Assembly: GCF_037038585.1 (NCBI RefSeq)
Contig: NC_092541.1
Location: 3,779,445 to 3,843,444, forward strand
Direction: 5' to 3'
Source of the DNA: Patagioenas fasciata
Taxonomy: Eukaryota; Chordata; Aves; Columbiformes; Columbidae
Length of the DNA stretch: 64,000 nt
Positions 12,061 through 23,691 of this stretch are shown one piece after another. The translations under genes and the position numbers were made by a program. The notes beneath the pieces are model-generated. The model saw nothing but the letters and a program-made list of their open reading frames with translations, did no database searches and was not told the origin of the DNA. The stretch's first letter is position 1. Each line of letters opens with the position of its first letter.

Positions 12061-13630
12061 GTATTGACATCTCAGTTGACCACGCTGACTCTTTTTATAG
12101 CCAAAGGATAGATTAGCCACCCTCTGTTTCAGACATCTGAGGATGGGTTGTCTCTGTTGAGGAAGAGAAAAGTCTCAACGCGCTGGCTCAGCTGTTGACA
12201 TCCACTCTCTGGACACCTACAGCGTGTTGAGATGCATCTCACCCCTTACACACTCTGGACTGATATTCTTTGTCCAAAAGTAAACGTCCTCAGTGTTGAC
12301 ATCGCCATCTGAACAAGTTGTCTGGACTCACTTGACAGTTAATGCAGAAAAACAGGCATCCACAGGACACGTTTCATCACATTTCAACGGAGATGTGTAA
12401 AAATAGGTTAGACAAAACAGGCAAGAAATGCCTGGTTGTAGTAAAGGAGATAAAGACAGGAGAATGAGAGGAGCCAAAACCAGCTCCTATTGTTGTTCTT
12501 CTCTTGTCACCCATTATAGAGTGGAGAGGAAATTTAGTAAATTGGAGGAAGGATTGGAGAAAGTGGGTTTGATTTCCAGAAAAAATGGTTCATTGGGTGA
12601 CTGATCATTGGAGGTGATATGGAGAGTAGTAAAAACCTCTATCAGCTTGCTTTTCACTCCTTTTATTTTGGTATCCATCTGCAGGAGGTGCTGGTTGAGG
12701 ACATAGAATAAACAGCCGAAGTTCACTGGGGTTGGTTGAGTCCGTTTTTTCAGTGACCTTCCTGCCAGAATGTGTTTCCTTGGGCAGTGAGAGAAGATCA
12801 AATTGTTTTGCACGAAGAAGAGATTCTTCCAAAGTCTTTAAAACTTGAGAGGGAGGCAATCGAAGGGTCTGTTGCCAGCAGAGGCTGCTGGAAATAGAAA
12901 TGAAAATGTCAGCGAGGTTTATGTAGTGGCACTTGGCCAGAACTGGACTGAATTAACTCAGCCAGGATAACGCTAAACACGATGTACTAATAGGCTCTCA
13001 GAGTATATTTCAGACAGGTGAAAGCAATTGTTCCTTGACCTTACGCACCACAATTCACCTATGGCATTTACAATAGCCTGAGAACATGCATTTTGGAAGA
13101 AGATTATTGCTACCTTGGCAAAATTATTTCACTCTCTCCAGAGCTCTTTATAAACTCCACAACACTGTGGGCTTCTCTTGATAAACCCTGGATGAAGTTT
13201 CTCTGTGCTGGAGACGTCGCACCCCACGTGGGCCATTGAAACACCATCACAAGACAGAACATCTTTGAAGCACACATGAATCCACGGCCTCCATCTATTC
13301 ACCTCCTCTTGTGATGGTTGTTCCTGTGATATTATCTGTTGGAGCATGCATACGCCCTACATTGAATATTCAGATTTACCTTGTGCTGGGTGGACTTTGG
13401 GTATTCTGCAAGGATAATGTTTTCTGAAATCCTTCTGAGTACAGATCAGCCACCAAAGGAGTTTATAGACATTTGCTTTGGTAGGATAACTTTTCTTGCT
13501 TGTGCTTTCAGATGGTTTAAATCCTGGGAGCAGAGAATCAACAGAGTCCCAACCTAATCTATGCCTAAGCAAGGACGGCAACCCCATGTAACACTTTACA
13601 GGGCTACGTGTCCCAGAAAGTTGTAGAGGA

Positions 13631-13725
13631 ACATAGCACTTATCTCCGTTTCACAGATGGAGCAATTGAGGCATCAGATCAAGCCGCTCAGCTTGGCACA
13701 TGGCACATTTAGGAACAGAAGCTGC
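13631..13725 (+). repeat. MIR/CORE-SINE-like ancient SINE fragment
   Basis: CTTATCTCCGTTTCACAGAT followed by GGAGCAATTGAGGCATCAGA follows the MIR consensus pattern (ATTATCTCCATTTTACAGAT, GAGGAAACTGAGGCACAGAG) with several substitutions. The downstream GCTCAGCTTGGCACATGGCA resembles the GCTCAAGGTCACAC part. It is an old, degraded relic with no coding capacity. Confidence 0.5.
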
Positions 13726-14290
13726 CTCAGTGGCTGCTTGGCCGGTCTCACTTCATCCAGCAGCAGATGACAAATTCTTACAAAGCAATTACTGGGCTGA
13801 AGGGAAGCACGGAGAAAAACAACTTTCTGCGCAGATCTGGCAGGATGACCCAGACGTGTGTTGGCTCAGTCTCTGGGCATGATGTAGAGCCCCATCACAG
13901 AGGAAAAACACGTTTGGACTGGTCCAAAACCAAGCTAGGCACCAGGCCTAAGTCTACTGCAGGGTTTATTTCAGTCCTTATGCCCAGGACTGTTCCTTGA
14001 CGTTGTAATTCAATAGTTTGGATGTTGGAAGTGCCAAAGAAAGGTGCAAGAAAGCTCTCATGTGCGTAATCAGTTAAATCCTGCCGGTTTGCCCTTTTCG
14101 CCAGCACTGGGCAGATGATGAAGAACAAGGAATTTACAGCCCAGATTCGTTTTGCATCCTCCTACCCAGGAGGAGTTCATTATCCTGCTGGATGACTTTT
14201 TCAGCCTCCTTTTCCTGGCTTCTCTCTCCTGGGTGATGTCTCACCGTGCTGCTCACCACAGCTGGGGACTCTGCAGTTAATTAACGGAGT

Positions 14291-14308
14291 GTTTGTTTGT
14301 TTGTTTTT
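14291..14308 (+). repeat. Short GTTT microsatellite
   Basis: Four to five GTTT units in a row. It is too short to be highly unstable. Confidence 0.8.
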
Positions 14309-16241
14309 GAGAGGACAGGGAAGGTGAGAGGCTGGAGTTCACGGGCTCTGCACTCAGCTCTGGCTGCGTCTGCTCTGCAGCTCCCACGCTGAGGGCAGCT
14401 CAAGGCTAAAGCACCTATTAAATTCCACTTAATCCTTCTAATAATACTCAGAAAAAATAATAAGTAGCCTCACCCATGCACCACGTTGGGGGGGATTTAA
14501 CCCTGTCCTTCATGCTCCACAGCCATTTATCCACTTTTAGCCTCCCACGTCCACCTTGAGGATGCTGCATAAAAGGCAGCGCCACCTCTGCTCGTGTTGT
14601 TTGGCTGGACCAGCCCTCCCAATTAAGGGATGATGATGCTGGAACAATCACTCTGCCATGCTCATGGCCCAGGCTGAGCCCAGCCACACTATAAACCACC
14701 CAGTGAACGAGCCCTTCTACCAACCACTGCCAGTGACAGAACGTCTTTCCCTCTCCAGAAGAAGGAGAATAACTCTGGGACTTGGAATGAGGGAGAAAAA
14801 AAGACACAAGTCAGAACAAAATGAGCTGAGAGCTGGAACTTGCACACAGGCACCTGTTTCTGCCCACAGCTCCAGACATATTATTGCATGTGCAGCCTTT
14901 GGATTTCCATCGTGGTGTGATGTTACATACAAGGATGCATTGAGTAGATGCAAATGGACACTGAAACAAGTGGACAACAGCCAAACCCAAACTCCAGTGT
15001 CTATGCAGAGACAGACATGAAGCCAAATATTTAAGCTTTATATTAATATTGGGTTGGTTTGGTACATGGAATTGTTCTTAACCCTTCAAGATCCTCTCTA
15101 TAAAGCCCAGACCATCAGATAACGTGTTGTCCCTTGTGTTACTCCAGCAGAGGCTGAATCTGCCTTTGTAAGTCGACAGTGGATTTATTCAAGACTCATT
15201 ATACTCAGATTGAGCAAAATATGCTTTTTCTCCTATTGAAAAAAAAAATTGTGGAAAAGATACTTTGTGCAGGACATTCTGGAAGTTTAATACCTTCAAA
15301 CATCAACACAACTTTCGCTTAGGTATTATTGATATAGAAACATTTCATCAGCTGCCGTATTAATAAAACCTCAAGGTTTTTTCCTGGGAAGAAATATAAG
15401 TTTAATATATATGTGTAGAATGTTTTTCCCACATACGTTTGAATTTCCGTGAAACAGCCCATAACCCCCCCTGTGTTTTTCCTGGTGCAGACAAGAGGAC
15501 ATGAACCCACAAGAGAAGCTACACCAGCTTGAGTCCCCCCTGGCGTGTCCACCCTGCCCTGCACACAACTGCAACCTGGAAGCTTTGACCTTCCTGCGTT
15601 CTGGCAAACCCAGCCCTGGCACCGGGATTGCTTGGAAAAGAACAGCCCTCATTTTGTCAAAGCGCTGTCTTTCCCTGCAGAGAGCAGTAATCATATTTTT
15701 CATCTGAATTTCCCCTAAACAGGAGTTATTGCCCATACATTTGATTTATGAGGCAATTAGGCAGGTTGGGATTCTCTCCTCATACTTCTCCCATTTTCAG
15801 GCTTGACTGCTGATTCTGGTTCAGGCGGGTTATCTGTTCTTGCAAATAATGTCATTTATACTGCTAAAAAAATGATTTCTGAGCACGTGGATTCAATGGC
15901 CCGCAAGCTCTGATTGTATTTTCACATATGCGTTTTTTTAAGGCCAGAAGGAAATATTACCATCACCATCTAACCTGACCTGCAGCATAACATGGGACAT
16001 AGAAATTCACCCCATAATTTCTGCACTGTGCCTTATAATTTCTGCTTCAGCTGGAGACGTGAAGAAACATCAACCCTTTCCTTCATTTTTTGTAGTAAGA
16101 ATATAACATATCACTAAGAAAGGTAATTCAACCACCTTGATATTGAAAGAATTTGATTGACATGTGTAAGTATATTTATATCAGATATGTTACCTCAAAC
16201 TTTCTTTGACATATATGGTGCTTTTCTGTGACTGAGGAAGA

Positions 16242-16289
16242 TTCAATGTAATATATTTTTCTTCCCTCCAGCAAATTTATTACATTGAA
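16242..16289. repeat. Short strong hairpin
   Basis: TTCAATGTAATA at 16242-16253 and TATTACATTGAA at 16278-16289 are perfect reverse complements over 12 bp. Past one mismatch the stem continues for four more pairs, leaving a 14-nt pyrimidine-rich loop. At about 48 nt it is shorter than a usual animal microRNA precursor, and no longer flanking pairing is evident. It could be a MITE relic, a cruciform-forming site or chance in AT-rich sequence. Confidence 0.75.
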
Positions 16290-17333
16290 ATGACTAAGTT
16301 AGAGATGGTCAGAAAACAGCTGCATTCATTTTGCAGGCGTGATGGCTCGTTCTGCTGCTCTAACTGCAAAAAGTCTGTGTTCATGAAATCAACGGTGTTC
16401 ATTTCTCCAGCTCGAACTTTCCCATCCACACGAAATGAGAAATTTTATGTAACAAGGATTTTTCTTCTGGTGTGACATTTTGAGTTGTAATTGCAAACAC
16501 CTGAACATGTTTATTCTCACCTTTAAGAAAGGAACAAGAGCAAGTTTACACCGACAAGAGACGTTTCCCTCTCTGACCAGGACCCTGCGATCCCGACCGA
16601 TGTGCTTAGCAGGGTCGGTGTTTCCAGCAAAGAGGCTGTTGAGCATTTTACTTTAAGGCAAAAAGGTGCAATTATTTGCATGTCTGAAGATGGCAATATG
16701 CGCATACACGCAGGATGTAAGTTTGGTAGGATTACTTGATTTTCTGACACAATATTTTAATTATGCTGTAGCTATTAATACTTGAGTTAAAAAGGGATTT
16801 ATAATGCATTTAAAAGGTCTTTTCCTGCCTTTTCACATTTGCCTAGACTTCCCAGGTGCTTGGAAACAAAAAAGACAAAAATCTAGACGACTTAGTACGT
16901 GTGTACAATTAATGAAGCCAGCACAGTACCATGAGCAGCATTGCGGGGTCAGGATCCGTTGCATCGGAGGTGCAGAGTAACATAAAGACAGAAGAAAAGA
17001 TTGGGAGAAGCCAGTAAAAAGCCCTGCCATACAGGGCATGTTATCGCTCTTACATGGATTCCCATTCACCTCTGCCTGAAGAAATCTTGACTCTATACCA
17101 GAGGTGAACAAGAGCGCTTTTAAAATTAACAGCAGCTTAAAGACTGGAAGTCAATGAATGAATATATGACATGCCAAGGCAGAAAAGACCACAGTCATAA
17201 TACTGCACCCAGCTAGCAGGAGGCTTCTAAGGCACCATCATGTCATCGGTGTCCTTCTCTTACCGATAAATCACATGGGATTTCTTGTCTCGGGTACTTT
17301 TCCATCTCTACCTACTCTGAGCTCCTAAACATT

Positions 17334-18425
17334 TCACAGAATCACAGACTGTCAGGGGTTGGAAGGGACCTGGAAAGCTCATCCAGTGCAATCCCCCCAT
17401 GGAGCAGGAACACCCAGCTGAGGTTCCACAGGAAGGTGTCCAGGCGGGTTTGAATGTCTGCAGAGAAGGAGACTCCACAACCTCCCTGGGCAGCCTGGGC
17501 CAGGCTCTGCCACCCTCACCCCCAACAAGTTGCTTCTCCTCTTTCAGTGGAACCTTCTGTGTTCCAGTTTGCACCCATTGCCCCTTGTCCTGTCACTGGT
17601 TGTCACCCAGAAGAGCCTGGCTCCATCCTCCTGACACTCCCCCTTTCCATACTGATCCCTATGAATGAGTCACCCTCAGTCTCCTCTTCTCCAGCTCCAG
17701 AGCCCCAGCTCCCTCAGCCTTTCCTCACACGGGAGATGCTCCACTCCCTTCAGCATCTTGGTGACTGCGCTGGACTCTCTGCAGCAGTTCCCTGTCCTTC
17801 TGGAGCTGAGGGGCCACAACTGGACACAAGATTCCAGGTGCGGTCTCCCCAGGGCAGAGCAGAGGGGCAGGAGAACCTCTCTGACCTACTGACCACCCCC
17901 TTCTAACCCACCCCAGGTACCATTGGCCTTCCTGGCCACAAGGGCCCAGTGCTGGCTCATGGTCACCCTGCTGTCCCCAGGACCCCCAGGTCCCTTTCCC
18001 CTACGCTGCCATCATCCATCCATCTTGTTATGTCCTCATAAAAGTCAATGAGGTTGGTCAAGCACAACTTCCCCTTGGTGAAGCCATGGTGATGGCCCCT
18101 AATGACCCTCTTATCCCTGATCTGCCTTGAGATGGCACCAAGGAGAAGTCGTTCCATCAGTTTCCCAGGGATGGAGGTGAGGCTGACCGGTCTAGAGTTA
18201 CCCAAGTCCTCCTTCTTGCCCTTTTGAAGACTGCAGTGACATTTGCTTTCCTCCAGTCCTCAGGCACCTCTCCCATTTCCCAAGACTTGGCAAAGATGAT
18301 GGAGAGTGGTCCAGCAGTGACCTCAGCCAGCTCCCTCAGCACCCGTGGGTGCATCCCATCCGGACCCGTGGATTTATGGATGTCCAGATTGCCTAACTGC
18401 CTAACTGCAGCTCTCAAGCTGCTGC
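17334..18425 (-). mobile_element. CR1 LINE with RT code, internal deletion and frameshift
   Basis: This is the longest CR1 copy here, about 1.09 kb on the minus strand. From its 5' side it encodes STGPDGMHPRVLRELA (near 18370-18320), WRKANVTAVFK, then in another frame NSRPVSLTSIPGKLMERLL and HHGFTKGKLCLTNLIDFYED, which are the early RT blocks. The frame changes at a run of four A (minus strand; T at 18222-18225) where the expected reading needs five. After ITRWMDDG the sequence jumps, near 18001-18010, directly to GERDLG, which normally lies well downstream. The central RT, including the FADD catalytic motif, is therefore missing. It then runs through to an intact 3' end with GTGATTCTGTGA at 17334. 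The copy cannot make active enzyme. Confidence 0.96.
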
Positions 18426-18671
18426 TTACAAAAAGTTCTTCAGGTTTGCCACCCTGTTTCAGTGTCTGCCAAGAAGGTGCAGTGGGAGATTGTTTGATCT
18501 AAGACTCTGCATGTCACCTCAAGCATGACACAGGGTGTCCTTGGGTGTGACAGGTGACAGCTTCCCCCAGTACAGCTGGGTCTTTTTCCAATTAGTGTCA
18601 TCAATACTTGTGGCGGTGGTTGGTAATAAGTGCCACGAGTGATAAAGATCTGTCCTACAGGTTCTCTGCTT

Positions 18672-18730
18672 CTAAGCCCACTTAACTCGCTGTCCCTCAG
18701 TCTCCCCATCCTCAACGGGCAGATCTATTT
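18672..18730 (-). repeat. MIR-like ancient SINE fragment
   Basis: On the plus strand CCCACTTAACTCGCTGTCCC followed by TCAGTCTCCCCATC parallels the reverse MIR pattern CACTTAACCTCTCTGTGCC, TCAGTTTCCCCATC. This is one of the clearer MIR-like matches in the window. The flanks are too diverged to extend it. Confidence 0.5.
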
Positions 18731-19760
18731 TTCTATTTCCACAGTGTCCAAAACAATTCCATTCTGACTCTGTCTTTCCATCCATGGGCTGGTCAAGTGC
18801 CATCCCTTGTTGCCTTACGGCTGAGAGGAACGAGCTTGATCTTAATGTGTCTTTGCACAATGATGAGTTTTGTTTCTCAGCCTCCCTGGTCCAGCCAAGC
18901 ACAATTTGCTGCAATCAACCAGGCTATAAAGGTGGCCAGTGGAACTGCTGAAAAAAATGGCTTCAAAATGATGTTTGGATTCATTTTATTTGAGTTTTCA
19001 TGGATTAGGGTTTGGGATTTTTGTTTGGTTTGGTTTTTTTCAGAAGTTTTTTACGATATTCTCTTTACATCTGTCTTTCCTATGTAGCTGCTCATCTCGG
19101 TTTTTAGGAGAGACCTTTACGCTGTTGGAGAAAGAAAACCCAAACCACTTTAGCACAAATTAAATGGTTATTCATTCTGTTTGCCAGTTGGCTGAGAAGC
19201 AGGAATATATCTTAGTACATGTTAATGTCTCCTGCCCAGGAGATAGAAGGGCAGGAATGCAGGCTGAAAATGCAGGAATGAATTCCCAGAGGTCCAGTTT
19301 AAAAGTACGCTCCACTCCACTTAAATCTAAAGTTATCCTAAATAATTCCTTCTGGCAGTTTAATTGTGGATATTTCGGTGTAATGCTTCCTCTATGACAT
19401 TCGCAATGACCTAGTTTACTGTTTTTACAAATAATAATTTGTCTTAATTTGCTCTTTGAAGTAACAAGCAAAAAAAAATAAATGAGTGAATTTGAAACCT
19501 GGTAACCTTGCTAGATATTTTAGGTCAATAAATTATCTTCATGCATAGTTCAGTATTCCAGCTTTCCACTCCAGTGGATGAGGGCTCTTTAATGCTTGTT
19601 AAAATAGCAGAGATAAGTGATTGCAGTCTGAAGATGGAAAACATCGAATAATGCAAAGATCTGTGGATTTTGTGATTTTACTTGGCTGGGGGAGAAAATC
19701 CTTTGATTCTTTCAGAGCCGGAGATAAGAAAAGCTTTCCTTTTAGTTAGACCTATCCAAA

Positions 19761-19873
19761 CTTTTGTGCCAAGAACGGTTCTGAAAAGTAAAAATCATCT
19801 TAAATGAGGCCCATCATTCTGAATCTCAGTGCCCTGAAACCGTGGCCATGGGCTCCCATTCTTGGCACAAAAG
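19761..19873. repeat. 15-bp perfect inverted repeat with 83-bp spacer
   Basis: CTTTTGTGCCAAGAA at 19761-19775 is the exact reverse complement of TTCTTGGCACAAAAG at 19859-19873. Just inside, CGGTT (19776-19780) can pair with AACCG near 19840, so the structure may extend with a bulge. The size (113 bp) would suit a small non-autonomous DNA transposon. I see no clear target-site duplication and do not recognise the termini, so a hairpin without transposon origin is equally possible. Confidence 0.7.
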
Positions 19874-20334
19874 AGTTGCACTGTTTTTCCTTCCTGATAA
19901 ACAGGGATGTATTCAACATCTCTAATATTTGATTCCTCTGTCAACATATGAGAAAATAATAATTACACCCTGCTTTGCAGGACTGAAAATTATAATCAAC
20001 ACCAAAGCACGATCTGTACATAATTAGAAACTTGTTTTAGTTGCTTTTTTAGAATTTATCACACAAGAAATTGCCAGTGTCAGCCAGCGTGTTTTAACCG
20101 GTAAATCTCTAAGTGACACATCATTATTATAATTGCCTTTGCAACAGCAGTTGAAATCTCCACCATTTGCGTGAAAACAATGAAGACGAAAGACTGTTGA
20201 AAAAGTTTCACAAATCAGGCAGAGGCGCCGTCCTGTTGTCTGGAAAGTGTTTGGTTTTCAACCAGGAGGCAAAAATTGTCTGAACTTTGTTGCTCTGAGG
20301 TTTAGGGCTCTTCGTGCCACCCCAGGGAAAGTGC

Positions 20335-20410
20335 ATTAGCCCCATTTGAAACTGGGTAACTGAAGCATGAAGAGGTACCGAAGACAGATTTCTCAGGAAA
20401 TGATTCGGGA
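20335..20410 (+). repeat. MIR-like ancient SINE fragment
   Basis: TTAGCCCCATTTGAAACTGG followed by GTAACTGAAGCATGAAGAGG follows the MIR pattern (TTATCCCCATTTTACAGATG, GGTAACTGAGGCACAGAGAG). Similarity fades after about 20375. The call rests on this block alone. Confidence 0.45.
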
Positions 20411-20783
20411 GCCTTGGTCTAGAAGTTGAGTTGAAGAGCTCCAAAGAACTTGTATTTCACATGGACTTGAGCTAGTGAAGGTTTAGCATCCAATCTCATA
20501 AGACTTTTTGAACAATTACTTGACCATAGTACCAGTTTTCAACTTGCCTGTGTTTCACAGGGACAGGTGGTCTCCATCGTCTTCCTTCAGAAGTGACTCC
20601 TAGAAGAGGTCGTTGTGGGCAACACACTACAACAGAGGGAACATTTCAGGTTGCAGGAGCTAACAGCAAGGTGGACCGAAGTCTTGGTGTGCTTGGGTGT
20701 TGTTTGCACTTCCATGAGACAGCTGGTGAGTTGAGATAAATACATCAGAGGTCAAATGGAAGTCGTGCTTGACCAGCCTCATT

Positions 20784-20930
20784 GTCTCCTTCTCTGCAGA
20801 CATTCAAACCCGCCTGGACACCTTCCTGTGGAACCTCAGCTGGGTGTTCCTGCTCCATGGGGGGATTGCACTGGATGAGCTTCCCAGGTCCCTTCAATCC
20901 GTGACATTCTGGGATTCTGTGATTCTGTGA
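20784..20930 (+). mobile_element. CR1 LINE 3' end, short insertion
   Basis: A 147-bp plus-strand CR1 3' terminus starting inside the TCTCCTTCTCTGCAGACATT block and ending with GATTCTGTGATTCTGTGA. It matches the same positions in the copies at 4505-4922, 9636-10284 and 17334-18425. It is non-coding and severely 5'-truncated. Confidence 0.95.
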
Positions 20931-20989
20931 TCATCCCGTTCCATCATGCCCCATTCAGTGATCCTCCCATTCCACCATGCCCCACCAAC
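20928..20989 (+). repeat. Two-unit 31-bp tandem repeat
   Basis: Two adjacent 31-bp units (20928-20958 and 20959-20989) share the pattern TGATC-TCCC-TTCCA-CATGCCCCA and differ at about six or seven positions. The first unit starts within the terminal TGA of the CR1 copy, so the duplication lies exactly at the CR1 3' junction. Confidence 0.7.
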
Positions 20990-23671
20990 CTTGCTGCACT
21001 CAACTGCACTTTCCTCCCAGTAAATCCAAGAGCTTTTTTTTCCCCTTTAATCCACAGACATTTCTGATGATCAAAACTCTCCAATTGTAATTTTTATTCA
21101 TTAAAAGAGATACTTAACCTTCAGACACCTGCATTGTCTTGACAAAGTTCTGGTCAGAAAAATCCCTCCTGCAACTTGGGCGCTGATGGATTGGAAGCTG
21201 TAAATCCTACTGTTATTAGACCCACAGTTGTTGCTCATCGCAACAAGTGCTCACCAGCCAGAAATCCACGTCTCCTTTTCTAAAAGAGCCCATTTTGAAT
21301 GCTTCAGTGACATCTGGATTATTCTTTAGTTATTTGGGTGCTTCTTAAAAAAGACATTAGAGGCAATCTCGGAGAGAAAACAAGTCTGTGGTGAAGCTTT
21401 CAAAGGAATTCCGACATCAACACAAACACAGTTCTTGAAGCCGCAAGGGAAGCATGTGAGGAAATTCCTTCTTTACAATATCTACCTTGTTCTCTGAACA
21501 CTGATTGAACGGGAGATCAGACACATAGAGATTCATTGCTTATTTTGAAATGAAGATGCAAACAAACAATTAAGTAAATTTTGACCAGATGTAGAGTGAT
21601 ATTTACATGTAGAGATGAAACGATGAGATTGTCTTCAGATCAGGGTAGAATTACACTCCTGAAGTGATTTTCAAACCCCAAAGCATTCTGTGGAAAAAAC
21701 CCTTTAAAGCAACATTTGCTTATCTTTTGTAGACCGTACCAGAATGATAACCAGTTGCTACATTAAACAGATACAACAACTTATTATTTAAAGCAACAGT
21801 ATCAAAACGCAGTTATTAGTAATTTAGTTTATTAACTGAGAAATGCATTGATCAGTTCTGAATTTCAGCTTGTTGCACTTGGACAACTTAGCTGATAAAA
21901 ATAAGGGTGTTTTTTGTTGCGCCATCAACACGTTGCTTTGCTACATGGCAACTAAGAGCCTCTGCCAATTCCTGCATTTGTTTAGGTCTTGGTCAAGTAA
22001 TTGTGGGATCTCAGCTCTGGTGGACAGTTGTCTGTATTGCAGGTACAAGTATGATAGTCTCTAACATCTTCAGCTCACTGGAGACACCAAGAGCAAAGTG
22101 CCGTGCCCCAGCAGGTCAGGGTTGGTGCATGGCAATAAGGTCAGGAGAAGGACACCAAGCAGGGAACCAATCTCGCCTCGGCCACAAGGACACAGTTAGA
22201 GGGAAGTAAACCACCCACCCAGAAAATTTCAAGTGTAATTTAATTGGAAACATGAATGTCTCTAAGCTCAAAGTTCCTTCAAACAAACAGACGCACAACC
22301 CCGAAATAACCGTTGCAAGTCTTTTCCTCCTACTCAGCAGGAAAAGGCACCAGGGATAATTTAATGGCTTGAGTCATTAGTTACATATTGATGGCAGGGG
22401 ATGGTGCCAAATCCTGAAGCTTGGCAAGGAGACCGCGATCCCATTATAGCTTCTGTTACACTTGCAAGACCAGAGTGTAAAAGCTCCTTACTATAGCATT
22501 AAAAAAGGTTTCTTTTTCCCCCGGTGAAAGCTCTTGTTGACCAAAATAACACCTTCAGCTAGTGTATTTATTCTTTTTCTTTGGAGAGGGGAGAGAAATG
22601 TCTATGCAATCTCCTGATGTAAGTCCCATAGCAAACCCAGTGATGCCATCGCACTGAGCAATGGGCAACTCAACCTTCTGCACCAAGCCTGTTTGGCAGA
22701 TCTTTTCCCATTCCCAAGGCTTTGGGCCACAGGGTGAAGAGACAGTCAGGGCATGGCCCTACAGCAACAGCCGTGTCCCCAGAACACAAGACTGTTGAAT
22801 AAATATTGGCTTCTCTTATGTGTTTTCTGATGCTTGAACTTTCAGGTCAATGTTGAGTCTCTATTTCAAGCTTCCCCTTGCAAGCAAGTGACTGGAAAAC
22901 TCACTACTGGGAAAGAAAAAAATAAAAGGCCCAGCGTTTCTCATTGATTCACAAAAGCATTCAGAAAATCACCAGTTATCACAAGGCAATAAAACCACGA
23001 GAGCCAGCAAGGGGCAGATTGCTGTTGGATATTGCCTGGAACGCATCACTGGGGACTTTTCAATGACCGTGGTTTTTCCTCTGCATCAAAAGCAAGCTCC
23101 TCACCTAAGCGGTAGCAAATTGATACCGAGGACTCAATTAAGCCTTTATTCATTGATAAACACAGATTACCAAGCAGCTGGCAACTGAGGAAGAAAATTC
23201 TCTGTTGATAGCATATGTGGAACTGCCGGTGACCCCAGCCATATCGAGAAGAAAGCAGATTTTCTCTCCAGATGGCAAGATTTACTTATTCTAATTACAG
23301 ATACATCCCCAAACACCTGATCATGCTCCACATACGCACTGAGACATCACTTCATACGCTGGTGATTTGAAGTAAAATTCATGTAGTGATTTAGCAGTTT
23401 TGAAAGATCCCAATTCCAGCTCTCTTTCCTGCCCGCTGTCTCTCCAAACAGGTTTCCTTGGCCGCAGGGTACGACATCTCTGGAATCAAAACTTTCAGAA
23501 AGAGTGAAATAAGCTTCAAAATTAATCCTGGGATTAATTAGGAGGGAGGTAGAAGTATAGAATTCCAAACTGCCTTACTTCCTCATTAAAGACTGCTCAC
23601 TTCAGAGACTCAACATCCTGAAGCAGTAAAGATAGGGCCAAGTATTTAGCAGCGCCAGTCAATAAATCCCC

Positions 23672-23691
23672 ATTGACTTTGCAAAGTCAAT
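23672..23691. promoter_or_regulatory. Perfect 20-bp palindrome, possible factor site
   Basis: The 20 bases ATTGACTTTG/CAAAGTCAAT read identically on both strands. The palindrome contains TGACTT and AAGTCA arranged as an everted repeat with four bases between, similar in layout to degenerate nuclear-receptor half-sites (AGGTCA type). CAAAGTCA also resembles HNF4-like half-sites. A perfect 20-bp palindrome is rare by chance. Regulatory function is inference. Confidence 0.4.

Larger units (their letters stand above)
10290..17330. other. Mostly unique non-coding sequence
   Basis: About 7 kb with no supported gene. Listed separately are a CpG patch (10984-11085), two possible MIR-like relics (12005-12060, 13631-13725), a short GTTT run (14291-14308) and a hairpin (16242-16289). 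The many 60-120 codon open frames overlap on both strands and show no recognisable domains. Confidence 0.55.
18430..20780. other. Mostly unique non-coding sequence
   Basis: No gene is supported. It contains two MIR-like relics (18672-18730, 20335-20410) and an inverted repeat (19761-19873), listed separately. A T-rich tract at 18970-19060 gives a hydrophobic-looking open frame that is explained by its composition. Confidence 0.55.

Noticed and set aside
17454..17906. 150-codon plus-strand open frame
   Set aside because: It is antisense to the CR1 3' region, and the same antisense frame recurs in the other CR1 copy at 9848-10195.
18970..19090. Hydrophobic open frame resembling membrane protein segments
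   Set aside because: Explained by a T/G-rich low-complexity tract that encodes Phe, Leu, Val and Trp by composition alone.
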